Shown here one piece after another: positions 1-9,439 of a stretch of DNA of 64,000 nucleotides. The position numbers and the translations under genes were made by a program. The stretch lies in contig CAWFLT010000003.1 of assembly GCA_963816795.1 (NCBI GenBank), positions 186,001 to 250,000 on the forward strand, written 5' to 3'. Origin of the DNA: CAWFLT01 sp963816795 (GTDB lineage Bacteria > Acidobacteriota > Vicinamibacteria > Vicinamibacterales > SCN-69-37). How positions within the stretch are numbered: the first letter of the stretch is position 1; each line of letters opens with the position of its first letter. A model generated the notes under the pieces. The model did not search any database and was not told the DNA's origin. It saw only the letters and a program-made list of their open reading frames with translations.

Positions 1-1384
1 GGGATGCCGGCGTATCTGCGTTGAGCAGGCCTGCGACGTAACCGTGAAGGTGTTCGGCTGCGTGCTGACGCAGTTCCACGTCGAGGCTCAGGGCCGGAAC
101 GATTTCGAGGGGCACTGAGCAAGGCCGGAAATGCTCAATCGCCGATGGCGGAATGTGAATATGCCACTCGGCTCGTCTGGTCGTGTTCTCAACGGCCTTG
201 CGCCATTGGCCGATGCCGGCTTCCTCGCCGACGTGGATTTCTTGTCCTGTGCCGATGAGGCCAATGACGACGCACCATTCGGGAACGCGATCGGCAAACT
301 CAACGAACAACTCGGGTTCTGACTTGTTGTGCGCAGTTGCGGCGTCGTGCTTGTGCGTGACCTTGACCATCGCCGCATCGAACGCGCGCTGGGCCTCGTC
401 GTACACCAGAACGTGTTCGGGTGGGATCTTCTTGCGATTACTCGAGTAGGTCTTGACGTAGTTCTTCACGTCTCTGACGAACGTCTTGCCGTCGCCACCA
501 GCAGATTTCAGCTCGTACTGAAGGACTTGCACCAGTGGTCCGTTGCCGCTGAGGAAAACCGCCGGCGCCGTGGGCTTGCCGTTGCCTCGGTCGACGGCGA
601 GGTCGTCGAGATAGTGCGCGTGGACGGTTTGGAGGCCGACGAGCGTCTTGCCAGCGCCGGGCACTCCGGTGACCAGGATCAGATGGCGCGTTTTCGTCCG
701 AGCCGCCTCGTGGACGATCTTCCGAATGGCTTCGACGGCCGGCTCTGTCGCGGCCCAAGCGCGATTGATGCGTCGAAGTTCGCCATTCAGGAGCAGCTCT
801 CGAGCCGCCTTCACGAGGGTGGGCAGCGGACGATACGCGCTCTCGTCCAGAAAGTCCGCGCGATCGATCGCCGGAAGGTGCAGATTGGTGATCTGCTCGA
901 CTAGCCCGTCGAGCGCATCCGGGCCTGCGATGTGAACGACACCTTCCCGACGCACGTACCCGTGCGCGCGCGTCGGAACTAGGACCGGTACCACAGGGCG
1001 ATCTTCACAGTCGCGGTGGTAGCACTGCAGGTCGCGCGCGTACGCAGCAGCCTGGTCGATGTCAGCCTGCGACGGTTCTAGCTTGCCCTTCAGCTCAATG
1101 ACGAGGACGCCGCCGCCGACGAGCAGCAACGCATCTGGCCGTCGCGACTCCATCGGCAGTTCGTATTCGAGGATCGCGGAGTAGTTCTTCGCCAATTGAT
1201 TGCGAAGGAGAACCTCTTCGACCTCGTCCTGCAGTTGGGGAATCGAGCTCGACCAGGCCCGCTCTTGCTCTGGAGATGCGTCCGAGACGAAGTGCTTCAG
1301 CCTCTTCCGAACGTCAATCGAAGACGCATCGGCAAAGTCGGGGAAGTCGGATTCCCAGCCGTACCGGGCGCGAGATTCAGACAC
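1..1384 (-). CDS. PD-(D/E)XK nuclease-like domain fused to DUF2075 P-loop ATPase (partial, C-terminus off the window)
   Basis: The reading frame runs from a GTG at 1384 to the window edge; an in-frame stop at 1394-1396 bounds the start. Residues about 60-125 carry the signature of a PD-(D/E)XK nuclease: E73, D84, E97-L-K99 and a QxxxY motif at Q111-Y115. A P-loop ATPase of the DUF2075 (Schlafen group 3-like helicase) family follows, with Walker A GVPGAGKT at 240-247 and Walker B VLVYDEAQR at 325-333, then a VIGLIGTGQEIH segment. Proteins with this ATPase are annotated as putative DNA/RNA helicases and some occur in defence islands. A nuclease fused to a helicase-like motor suggests nucleic-acid processing, but no defence partner is visible here. 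The GTG start is weakly supported, since no clear ribosome site was seen. Confidence 0.8.
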   Translation of the reverse strand, partial: MSESRARYGWESDFPDFADASSIDVRKRLKHFVSDASPEQERAWSSSIPQLQDEVEEVLLRNQLAKNYSAILEYELPMESRRPDALLLVGGGVLVIELKGKLEPSQADIDQAAAYARDLQCYHRDCEDRPVVPVLVPTRAHGYVRREGVVHIAGPDALDGLVEQITNLHLPAIDRADFLDESAYRPLPTLVKAARELLLNGELRRINRAWAATEPAVEAIRKIVHEAARTKTRHLILVTGVPGAGKTLVGLQTVHAHYLDDLAVDRGNGKPTAPAVFLSGNGPLVQVLQYELKSAGGDGKTFVRDVKNYVKTYSSNRKKIPPEHVLVYDEAQRAFDAAMVKVTHKHDAATAHNKSEPELFVEFADRVPEWCVVIGLIGTGQEIHVGEEAGIGQWRKAVENTTRRAEWHIHIPPSAIEHFRPCSVPLEIVPALSLDVELRQHAAEHLHGYVAGLLNADTPAS

Positions 1385-1492
1385 CGACGAAGTCTATTCG
1401 GTCCAGACGCACCACTCCAGTGCCTGGGTTAATGTGGTAGTTCTTGGAGATGATTGAGAAGACTTGGGTCTAGCCGGCAGCGTTCGGCAGAC

Positions 1493-1741
1493 TCATACTC
1501 CCGCCACCCGTCGCGCCCTGACCACACCGTAGAGCCCGATCCCAATCCAGATGACGTTCACGACCGCCGACGGAATGGCGCCGTTCCAGCTGCTGTTCGC
1601 GACGAGTCCCAACGCGCCCGCGATGTTGAGCGTCTGATAGAAGGTTGAACTGGCTTCTGCCTTCGCGGACGACACCAGCGCATACGCGAGAAGGACGAGC
1701 GCGGCGCCCACCCAGCCAACGGCTTCCATGAAGTAGGTCAT
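1493..1741 (-). CDS. Small membrane protein, CBU_0592-like family
   Basis: An 82-residue protein with two or three hydrophobic helices: a GWVGAALVLLAYAL segment, an NIAGALGLVANS segment, and a final VVNVIWIGIGLYG helix before a basic tail. This pattern matches the CBU_0592-like family of small inner-membrane proteins of unknown function. The ATG at 1741 was chosen because a GGAG lies about 11 nt upstream and the hydrophobic region begins at once; a longer frame from 1792 would add a Pro/Gly-rich leader. It points the same way as the large cytochrome gene at 1835-4987, about 90 nt away, but lies downstream of it. Confidence 0.65.
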   Translation of the reverse strand: MTYFMEAVGWVGAALVLLAYALVSSAKAEASSTFYQTLNIAGALGLVANSSWNGAIPSAVVNVIWIGIGLYGVVRARRVAGV

Positions 1742-1834
1742 AGGTTCACCTGCTCCGCCAGTCCAGGCGCCAGGTTCAAAAGAGGGAGGCATGGTGGAAG
1801 CCCCGGACGGTCGCGAGGTTCTCAGCTTCTCGCC

Positions 1835-4800
1835 CTACCGTGCCGCCTTGAGAAACGCCAGCAGGTCCGCCAGTTCCTGTCTCGTGAGCAACTCGCCGTA
1901 CCCGGCCGGCATCAGCGAGATCGTGCCGGGCTGGACGTCCGCCACATCCTTCCGCGCAATACGCGTGTCGACGGACGTGAGGCCGGACAGCACGATTTCA
2001 TCGGCGGTTTCGCTCCGCAGCAGCCCGCTGTGCGTCTGGCCGGATCTCATGCGGACGACGACCGGCTCGTAGCCGCGCGCGAAGCTCGCGTTGGGAAACA
2101 CGATGGCCTCGACGAGATCGCGCTCGCTGCGAACCTGCCCGATCCGGGTCAGGTCCGGACCAATCTGCCCGCCAAGGTACCCAATCGCATGGCAGGTCAG
2201 GCACGCCGCCTTGGCACTGTTGAAGACCGTCTGCCCTCGGGCGACGTCGCCGCCCTGAACCGCCAGCATGAGTGCCTCGAGGCGCTGGGCCTCGCGGGCC
2301 AGATCCACGTTGACCGACGCCAGCAGGGCCTCGCCAGCCGAGCGCACCGAGTCCGGATAGTGTGCGAGGCGCGGGCGGAGGATCTCGGGCCGCACGGTCG
2401 AGCGCGCCGGCGACCGTTCGAGCGCCGCGATCAGCGCCAGACCCAGCGCCTCGTCTTTTCCGTGGTCGAACGCCGGAAGCAGGCGAGGAAGTTCCAGCGG
2501 CCCGGCGGTGGCGATCAGTCCGGTGAGCGCGAGCAACTGAGTCCGGTCGAGCGTGGCTTGCTCGACGACAGCCGCTGCGGCCGTCCGAAGATGCGCCGGC
2601 GTGCCGGGTTCGAGGCTGGTGCGCAGCAGGTCGAACAGGTCCGAGTCGATCGGGGCACCGCCGGTGGCCATGAGCGCCGCCAGGCCGTTCAGCCGGATTT
2701 CCGGCGTCCGCGTCCTGTTGCGCACGAGTCGATCGAGGGCCGCCCGCAGTTCGGGTGAGGCGCTTTTCGGCGGCAGCGACCGGATGACGGCGACAGCCTG
2801 CGCGGTGACGTCATCGCTGCCGTCAGAAAGTGCGCGCGACACCGGCGCGACCCAGGCTGCAGGCAGTTCCTTCAGACGTACCGCCGCCGGCGTCGATGAT
2901 GAGAATGCGGCCGCCATCGCCTGAAGCGCGATGAGCCGCCTCTCGGTCGTCACTCCCCCGTCCGCTGCCTCCGCGAGCAGCGCCTGGATGGCGGGACTGC
3001 CGGCAAACTGCACGAGTTTTTGCCGCAGATCCTCGCCTTCGACGCGAGTCGGCCCGGGAGCCGCGAGCTGTTTCTGAAAGTAACCGGCGAGCGCCGTGCC
3101 CCACTCCGGGTGGCGCGCGGCGATCCACCAGGCGGTGTCTTTCAGCACCAGATCCGGCGAGTCGAGCAGCGGGATCAGGCCTTCGGGCCTGACGGCCCCG
3201 CTGTCGATCTGGTCGAGGGCGATGAGCGCCGCACGTCGTGTGCGGGAAGCTGCCGCCTGGAGGCCGGCCTCGATCGCTGGCCGATCGCCGATTTCGATCA
3301 TCGCGTAGATCAGCGAGTGCTCGAGCACGCGATCGACGCCCGCGCCGGCAGCGGCGAGCAGACCCGGGACCGCCTGAACGCGGCCGACGCGGCCGATCGC
3401 CTCGGCGGCGGCGCGCTGCACAGCGGGCTTGCCGGCGCCGAGCGCGTTCACGAGCTGCGGGAGCGCGCGGTCGTCACGCCAGAGACCCGCCGAGTGAAGC
3501 GCGGCATGGCGCACGTCCTCGTCGCGATCGTCCAGGGCGAGTCGGACCGCCTCGCGCGCCGGCGCGCCCTCGATGCGCGTCAGCGCCCAGACGGCATTGC
3601 GCCGCGCTTCCGCAGATCGCGACCGGCGCAGGACGTCGGCGAGCGCCGGCACGGCGGCGTCTCCGGCCTTCCCGAGCTGGTGCAGCGCCCGGCTCTGCAC
3701 GGCCGGTCTCGCATCGTCCAGCAGCCGCACCACATCGGCAGGCGGCATCGTGGCCCACGCGAGGCGTTGCCCGCGCGGATCGGCGGGTGCAGCGCCGCCC
3801 TTCCGTCGGATCCGGTAGATCGCACCGAACACTTGCGGCTTGGCCAGTTGCGACGTCGGACAACAGAGCTTGTACCAGGGGCCGGTGTCGATGACCAGCA
3901 GGCTCCCGTCGGCGTCCTCGATCACGTCGGTGGGATGAAAGTCCCGGCTCTCCGACACGAGGAAATCGGTATCGCGTGTCGTGAAGGTCGCGCCGCCTGG
4001 TTCCAGCACATGGCGCGTCACCTTGCGCAGGTTGAACATCGCCGCGAAGAAACTGTCGCGATACTCCGCGCCAAACACGCGAGACGCGTAGCGAGTGAGA
4101 CCGGCCGGCACGGCCGGACCCAGCTCGGTCATCACGGGCATCAGATCGCCCGTGCGCCGATGGCCGTCGATCACCGCGTGAGGTTTGCCGTACACGCCCC
4201 CGTAAATCGCGTGCACGAGCCCGTCGCGCCGCCCGGCCTGCGGATGATTGAGGAACGTGGCGCTGAAGATGCGTTCGCCCGTGGCCGTGAACGCCACATC
4301 GACCGGGTTGTCCATCCCGCCGGTCATCACCACGTCGATCGCCGGATCGCCCGGCCGCCGCCGGAAAATGTGCGCCGCGCGCGTCACCAGCGCCGGCTGG
4401 CCGATGCGCTCGTACGTCTGCTGGGCGAACGCACCCTTGGTCCAGTAGATCCAGCCGTCGAGACCCAGATACGGACCGTGCAGATCGTTGGCACAGCTCG
4501 TCAGGGTTTCTCCCCGGAACCATTCCTCGCGCTCGTCGGCCACGCCGTCGCCGTCGGTGTCCGTCAGTTTCCAGATGCTCGGCGGCGCCGCGACGTACAG
4601 CGATCCGTCGAGCCACATCGTGCCTTCCGGCAGCATCATCTTGTCGGCGAAGACCACGCTGCGGTCGAAGCGCCCGTCGCCGTTCGTATCCTCGAGGCGC
4701 ACGATCCGATGAGGCCGGTCGGCGAGCTGCCGCTCCACCCGGTCGTTCGATCCAGAGGAATCTGCGACATACAGCCGGCCGAGGTCGTCGAAGTCGGCGA

Positions 4801-4987
4801 CGATCGGACGGTCGACGAGGGGCGGACCCGCCACACGCTCGACCTCGAACCCGGCTGGCACGGTGAAACCCGGGGCGGCATCGGACTGCAGCGCCTGCGG
4901 CGGCGTGCGTGGACCGGCGAAGCCGGCGAAGATGGCGGCGGCGACCACCCAACCGGTACGCGTCGCGTACGTAATCGTCCGGGTCAT
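1835..4987 (-). CDS. PVC-type heme-binding protein: beta-propeller, HEAT repeats, C-terminal cytochrome c
   Basis: A 1050-residue exported protein. A hydrophobic signal segment (VVAAAIFAGFAG) is followed by a sorbosone-dehydrogenase-like beta-propeller at about 40-400, with DxNxDG-type loops such as DTNGDGRFD and DTDGDGVAD that look like calcium sites. HEAT-type repeats run from about 410 to 880 (repeated DAAVPALADVLRR-like units). A C-terminal cytochrome c domain has CLTCH at 929-933. This architecture is the PVC-type heme-binding CxxCH family, often predicted to be a periplasmic dehydrogenase acting on sugars or related compounds. The substrate is unknown. The next gene but one (5499-9356) has the same architecture, so the two may be paralogues. 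Confidence 0.88.
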   Translation of the reverse strand: MTRTITYATRTGWVVAAAIFAGFAGPRTPPQALQSDAAPGFTVPAGFEVERVAGPPLVDRPIVADFDDLGRLYVADSSGSNDRVERQLADRPHRIVRLEDTNGDGRFDRSVVFADKMMLPEGTMWLDGSLYVAAPPSIWKLTDTDGDGVADEREEWFRGETLTSCANDLHGPYLGLDGWIYWTKGAFAQQTYERIGQPALVTRAAHIFRRRPGDPAIDVVMTGGMDNPVDVAFTATGERIFSATFLNHPQAGRRDGLVHAIYGGVYGKPHAVIDGHRRTGDLMPVMTELGPAVPAGLTRYASRVFGAEYRDSFFAAMFNLRKVTRHVLEPGGATFTTRDTDFLVSESRDFHPTDVIEDADGSLLVIDTGPWYKLCCPTSQLAKPQVFGAIYRIRRKGGAAPADPRGQRLAWATMPPADVVRLLDDARPAVQSRALHQLGKAGDAAVPALADVLRRSRSAEARRNAVWALTRIEGAPAREAVRLALDDRDEDVRHAALHSAGLWRDDRALPQLVNALGAGKPAVQRAAAEAIGRVGRVQAVPGLLAAAGAGVDRVLEHSLIYAMIEIGDRPAIEAGLQAAASRTRRAALIALDQIDSGAVRPEGLIPLLDSPDLVLKDTAWWIAARHPEWGTALAGYFQKQLAAPGPTRVEGEDLRQKLVQFAGSPAIQALLAEAADGGVTTERRLIALQAMAAAFSSSTPAAVRLKELPAAWVAPVSRALSDGSDDVTAQAVAVIRSLPPKSASPELRAALDRLVRNRTRTPEIRLNGLAALMATGGAPIDSDLFDLLRTSLEPGTPAHLRTAAAAVVEQATLDRTQLLALTGLIATAGPLELPRLLPAFDHGKDEALGLALIAALERSPARSTVRPEILRPRLAHYPDSVRSAGEALLASVNVDLAREAQRLEALMLAVQGGDVARGQTVFNSAKAACLTCHAIGYLGGQIGPDLTRIGQVRSERDLVEAIVFPNASFARGYEPVVVRMRSGQTHSGLLRSETADEIVLSGLTSVDTRIARKDVADVQPGTISLMPAGYGELLTRQELADLLAFLKAAR

Positions 4988-5028
4988 GATCTTCGTCAGC
5001 GCAGGCGCAGAGGATAGCCTATCTGCCG

Positions 5029-5490
5029 ATGGACGAAATCCTCAACATCGCCTTCTTCGTGTTCCACGGGGCGTGGATCGCGTTCAATTGCCTCGGGTGG
5101 ATCTGGAAGCGCACCCGGCGATGGCAGCTCGCGACGATCACCCTGACGGCCCTCTCCTGGTTCGGCCTTGGCATCTGGTACGGGTGGGGATACTGCCCCT
5201 GCACGGACTGGCACTGGACGATCCGTGCCCGGCTCGGCTACGTTGACCCGCCGTCTTATATTCAAGTGCTGATTCGGCAACTGATCGGACTGGAGTTGAC
5301 CACGAGCTCGGCCAACGCTCTGGCCGTCAGCGTCCTCATTGTCTCTGCCGGCCTCGGCATCGGACTGACGCTGCGAGACCGCAAGATTCGCGCGAGACCG
5401 GCTCCGGTGAGCCCCGTGCGTCTCAGTGCCCTCGTGTTATGCCGTGAAGCTCTTTCCAATCTCCCGACCCCCTGCGATTCGTGCACTTGA
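5029..5490 (+). CDS. DUF2784 family membrane protein
   Basis: A 153-residue membrane protein with helices at about 5-25 (FFVFHGAWIAFNCLGWIW), 33-50 (ATITLTALSWFGLGIWYG) and 95-115. The core GYCPCTDWHW followed by PPSYIQVLIRQL is the recognisable DUF2784 pattern. The function of that family is not established. It is transcribed divergently from the propeller-cytochrome gene at 1835-4987 with only 41 nt between the starts, and its 3' end meets the convergent gene ending at 5499. The last 25 or so residues, rich in Pro and Cys, look unlike the family and may reflect a late frame error. Confidence 0.75.
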   Translation: MDEILNIAFFVFHGAWIAFNCLGWIWKRTRRWQLATITLTALSWFGLGIWYGWGYCPCTDWHWTIRARLGYVDPPSYIQVLIRQLIGLELTTSSANALAVSVLIVSAGLGIGLTLRDRKIRARPAPVSPVRLSALVLCREALSNLPTPCDSCT

Positions 5491-5498
5491 CCAGGAGA

Positions 5499-8400
5499 TC
5501 ACGGCGTCCTGACCGGCGTCATCGTCCGCAGGTACGCGACGAGATCGACGACCTCGCGATCGAGCAGGGCGTCGAAGAGGCCCTGCGGCATCATCGAGAG
5601 CGGCGTCGTTTCGCGAGACTGGATGTCGGCTTTGCTGATGATCGCTGGCTCGCGACCGGCCTCGCGAAGCGTGAGCTGTCGATCGGTTTCGCCGATGACG
5701 GTCCCGGACAACGTGCGGCCGTCGCGCGTGGTGACGACGACCAGGCGGTAGGCATCCGGGACGTCACCGCTCGGGTTGAGGACGTTGAAGAGCAGGTACT
5801 CGAGGTTCGTCCGGTTCGACCCCGTGAGGTCGGGACCGAGGACGCCGCCTTCGCCGTACATCTTGTGGCAGGCGCCACAGCTCTGCTGGAAGATCGCGCG
5901 GCCGTTTCGCACGTCGGCGGTGGCCAGCGCGCGGTCGGTGAGCAGCGTGCGATACCGCGACAGCGCCCTGTCCTCTACCGCGCTCGTTTCCACCGGCCCC
6001 CAGACGTCCGCGAATTTCGCGCCGACCACGCGCCGGAGCTGCCTGGCGACGTGCGGCGGGATATCCCGTCTGGGCACGGCGTTCCGCGCCAGCGCCTCGG
6101 TGAGCATCCGGCCGTACCTCGCGCGCGAGGCGAGGGCCTGCACGGCCTCCTTCTTGTCTTCGGCGTCGAGCGACGAGTACTTCGCCACGAGCAGCTTGCC
6201 GAGCGCCTCGTCGTCGTAGGCCGCGATCGCGCGAATCGCGTCGGTGCGGAGTGCCGGATCGTCGACGAGCTCGGGCAGGACGGGAACGAGTTGAGGCTGC
6301 CGTCGCGCGGTCAGCATCTGGAGTGCCCGCCGCCGCTGGTCGATCGGGTCCGCGCGGTTTCTGACCGACTCGAGATTGCGCCGAGTCGCGTCGGCATCCC
6401 CGAAGCGCTCGGCGACGTCGTTCGCCAGACGCGCCGTCCGCGCGTCCGACCGTTTCAGTCGGTCGAAGACCGGCGTCCAATTCGGCGGCGCGGCCAGGTC
6501 GAATCGACCTTCGAGGCCGTCCCGCATGCCTTCGAGCAGTTGCGTGATCGTCTTCGGATCGCGGCCGAGCGCCGCGACGAGCGGCTCGAGCGCCCCGGCA
6601 TCCACCGCGCGGCGCGCGATGAACCGGGCGACCTGCGGGACGCGGCTCCGCGACGCGTGGTCCAGCGCCACCGCCGGATCTGCACTCACCATCGGTTCGA
6701 TCGCGAGCCATACCATCGTCGGGAGATTCGGATCGGCGGCATCCTCTTCGTGTCTGAGCAACTCGGCGGCAATCGGCCAGCGAATCGACGCGTCGAGCCG
6801 CTGCAGCGCGGACGCGAGATAGAGGCGCACGACCGGCGAGCGATCGTTCTTCGCCATCCGCGCGAACTGGGCGAGGACATCAGGCGATGGCGCCCGATTC
6901 TCAGAGAGCAGCTGGACGGCCCACGCGCGAATGTACTCGTCACGATCGCGAAGCGCGTCGCCGAGCGCCGCGGGCGTCCATCCTCCGGTGACGTGCAACG
7001 CCCACATCGCGCGAAGGCGGATGTCGGGAGTGTCGTGGTCCTTGAACATCGCGCGCAGGCCTTCGTGCGTTCCGGGCGACAGCGTGCGCTGGGCGGCGCG
7101 GTGCTGAAGAATGACGCGCGCCCGCCGCGCGTGCCAGTCGCTGCGGCTGGTCTGCAGCCGCACGAGCTCCGCGTCGGACATCCGGCCGAGGTCGGCATAC
7201 CGTCCGTCGAACCCAGTGGCGATCGATTGCGCGGGCGAGATGCGGTAGATGCGACCGGTGTCCTGATGTCGCACGTCGTTGCCGCAGATGTCGCCGTCGT
7301 GCCAGTCGAGGACGTAGATGGCGCCATCCGGCCCCACCTCGAGGCTGAATCCAATCCAGTGCGCGTTGTTCGCCATCAGGACGTCCTCACCGTGGCGCGC
7401 AGTGAAACCGGATCCCTTGCGCGCGAGCACGTCGGATAGCACGGCGTGCTCGTGGATGTTGGCCATGAACACCCGGCCCTGTTGCGACGCCGGAAACGCG
7501 TCCGACTGGTAGACGCGCGCACCGCCGTGCGCCGATCGATGGCGATGGTCGGCGATGGTCTGAATGTCGCTGTAGACGTACGGGTTGAAGTGCTGGCCGC
7601 CCTGGCGATGGTAGATCCCGCCAGGCACCACGTGGAACAAGTGCGGGATGACGCACGCGCTGATGAGCAGTTGTCCCTTCGCGTCGTAGTCGATGCCCCA
7701 CGGATTGCTGAAGCCGTGCGCGACCACCTCGAAGACGTCTTTCGTCGGGTGATACCGCCAGACGCCGCCGTTGATCTCGATCCCGTCGCCCTTCAGCAGA
7801 TCGTCGGGGAACGGCTCCTGCGGCTTGAACAGCCGGCCACGACCGGCCGGTTTTCTCACGCGCGACGTCGTCGCGTACCCCTGGAGGCCGTAGAGCCAGC
7901 CGTCGGGGCCCCAGTGCAGGCTGTTCAGCACTTCGTGACGATCCTGGATTCCCCAGCCCGTCAGACGCACCTCGATGTTGGCGACGTCCGCCTTGTCGTC
8001 GTGATCCCGATCCGGCACGAACAGCAGGTTCGGTGCGGCGCCGACGAACACGCCATCGAACCCAATCGCCAGCGCGGACGGAAAGACGATGCCTTCCATG
8101 AAGACGGTGCGGCGATCCGCGCTGCCGTCGCGATCGGTGTCCTCCAGAATGAGAATGCGGCTGGTGCCGGCGTTCGAGAATCCGCGGCCGCGCGTCTCGT
8201 AGTCGTGGTTTTCGGCGACCCACAGGCGCCCGCGATCGTCCCACGCGAACGCCATCGGCTGCGCGATCGTCGGCTCCGCCGCCCACGTGTTGACGGCAAA
8301 CCCGTTGGCGAGCGTCATCGCCGCCACGGCGTCCGCCGGCGTCAGGAGCGTCGCATCGCGTCCCTCGCGCTGCGCGATGCCCCACAGCGCCGCCGTCGAG

Positions 8401-9356
8401 CGATTGCCGCTGAACTCGGTCCAGGCGTTGGTCACCTCGACGTCATTGAGCGTGCCGGTGTGCACGACGATCTGATGCCGAAGCACTTCGGTCTGCCCTT
8501 TTGCCAACGTGAGATCCGCAGACCGCGATCTCGCCGAGCCGACACCAAACTCCGAATCGACGCGCCACGCCGTCGGGTAGCCGGTGTTGTCGGGATGATC
8601 GAACAGCGCCACGTGCGCGAAGTCGTTCCGGCCGGCCACGCGCATGCCGACGTCGATCCACATCGCGCGCTGTCCCTCGGCGCGTGAGTCGCGCTGCCGC
8701 GCGGCGTTGACGACCTCAGCCCCCATTCCTGCCCGCCACGGCATGCGCAGGAACAACCCGCCGTAGTCGTACTGCCCGATCGTCACGTCGGTCTTTGCGT
8801 CGCCTCGCCACTCCAGATCGATCACGAACCGGCCGTTCGTCTCGCGCATCGACCAGCGCGCCGTTTCCGTGAGGACGACGGCCCCCGACGCGTCGAGCAG
8901 GTCGTACACCGTCTGCCAGCGCACTTCGTCCTCGGCGCGCGTGCCAGTGCCTCGTGTGATTCCGTATGACGCACGCCGCCAGTAATCGCCCTGCGCGTTG
9001 TGAAAGTAGTCGCGGCCATTGACACGTGTCAGGCCCCAGAAGAGACCCGTCTGGTGAGGATGGTGAGCCGGGCGATCCTCGGTCAGTACGCCCTTACCGT
9101 CTGGCGCCGCGATCGGATGAAGATAGGGCCGCGAATCAGGTCGTGCCTGCTGGGTCAGCACCGGTTGTCGATCGCCAGGCCGATAGACGGCGATCGTGCC
9201 CGCGCGATCGTCCTGCCGGATCGTCAGTCCACGAGACTGCGCCGCCTGCCGCTCCTCGGTCTGGAGCCAGCCCGACGACGCGCCGATCGTCAGGATCGCC
9301 AGCGGCAGACCCGTCGCCAGGGCGAAGTGGAGCCTGGAGGACATGACGTCGGCCAA
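5499..9356 (-). CDS. DUF6807 (PmoA-like) domain fused to PVC-type propeller/HEAT/cytochrome c protein
   Basis: A 1285-residue exported protein. After a signal peptide, residues about 40-325 form a DUF6807/PmoA-type domain (HHPHQTGLFWGLTRVNG is diagnostic). A beta-propeller follows at about 345-720 with DTDRDGSADRR and DRDHDDKADV loops, then HEAT repeats at about 745-1110, and a cytochrome c domain with CGACH at 1160-1164 and a GPDLTGSNR segment. DUF6807 proteins are usually separate from these cytochromes. The fusion suggests periplasmic oxidation of a carbohydrate-like ligand with electrons passed to heme, which is inference. The start at 9356 is one of two nearby ATGs (the other at residue 5). 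Confidence 0.87.
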   Translation of the reverse strand: MADVMSSRLHFALATGLPLAILTIGASSGWLQTEERQAAQSRGLTIRQDDRAGTIAVYRPGDRQPVLTQQARPDSRPYLHPIAAPDGKGVLTEDRPAHHPHQTGLFWGLTRVNGRDYFHNAQGDYWRRASYGITRGTGTRAEDEVRWQTVYDLLDASGAVVLTETARWSMRETNGRFVIDLEWRGDAKTDVTIGQYDYGGLFLRMPWRAGMGAEVVNAARQRDSRAEGQRAMWIDVGMRVAGRNDFAHVALFDHPDNTGYPTAWRVDSEFGVGSARSRSADLTLAKGQTEVLRHQIVVHTGTLNDVEVTNAWTEFSGNRSTAALWGIAQREGRDATLLTPADAVAAMTLANGFAVNTWAAEPTIAQPMAFAWDDRGRLWVAENHDYETRGRGFSNAGTSRILILEDTDRDGSADRRTVFMEGIVFPSALAIGFDGVFVGAAPNLLFVPDRDHDDKADVANIEVRLTGWGIQDRHEVLNSLHWGPDGWLYGLQGYATTSRVRKPAGRGRLFKPQEPFPDDLLKGDGIEINGGVWRYHPTKDVFEVVAHGFSNPWGIDYDAKGQLLISACVIPHLFHVVPGGIYHRQGGQHFNPYVYSDIQTIADHRHRSAHGGARVYQSDAFPASQQGRVFMANIHEHAVLSDVLARKGSGFTARHGEDVLMANNAHWIGFSLEVGPDGAIYVLDWHDGDICGNDVRHQDTGRIYRISPAQSIATGFDGRYADLGRMSDAELVRLQTSRSDWHARRARVILQHRAAQRTLSPGTHEGLRAMFKDHDTPDIRLRAMWALHVTGGWTPAALGDALRDRDEYIRAWAVQLLSENRAPSPDVLAQFARMAKNDRSPVVRLYLASALQRLDASIRWPIAAELLRHEEDAADPNLPTMVWLAIEPMVSADPAVALDHASRSRVPQVARFIARRAVDAGALEPLVAALGRDPKTITQLLEGMRDGLEGRFDLAAPPNWTPVFDRLKRSDARTARLANDVAERFGDADATRRNLESVRNRADPIDQRRRALQMLTARRQPQLVPVLPELVDDPALRTDAIRAIAAYDDEALGKLLVAKYSSLDAEDKKEAVQALASRARYGRMLTEALARNAVPRRDIPPHVARQLRRVVGAKFADVWGPVETSAVEDRALSRYRTLLTDRALATADVRNGRAIFQQSCGACHKMYGEGGVLGPDLTGSNRTNLEYLLFNVLNPSGDVPDAYRLVVVTTRDGRTLSGTVIGETDRQLTLREAGREPAIISKADIQSRETTPLSMMPQGLFDALLDREVVDLVAYLRTMTPVRTP

Positions 9357-9379
9357 GTTGTGACGAACTCGACGCGGTC

Positions 9380-9418
9380 TGTCAAGGTGATCGTGCGCCT
9401 TGTGCTAATGTGTATACA
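9380..9418 (+). promoter_or_regulatory. Candidate promoter/operator of the toxin-antitoxin pair
   Basis: TGTCAA at 9380-9385 and GCTAAT at 9404-9409 are spaced 18 nt apart, like a sigma-70 type -35/-10 pair. The palindrome TGTATACA at 9411-9418 sits right after the -10, 21 nt before the antitoxin start. A palindrome there fits autorepression by the ribbon-helix-helix antitoxin, as is usual for this class. No experiment or second copy supports it. Confidence 0.4.
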
Positions 9419-9439
9419 TCCTCACACATAGCACCGCAG

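Noticed and set aside
3020..5017. Long open frame (665 codons) on the + strand opposite the propeller-cytochrome gene
   Set aside because: Arg/Ala/Gly-rich with no domain pattern; an antisense shadow of a clear 1050-residue cytochrome protein in high-GC DNA.
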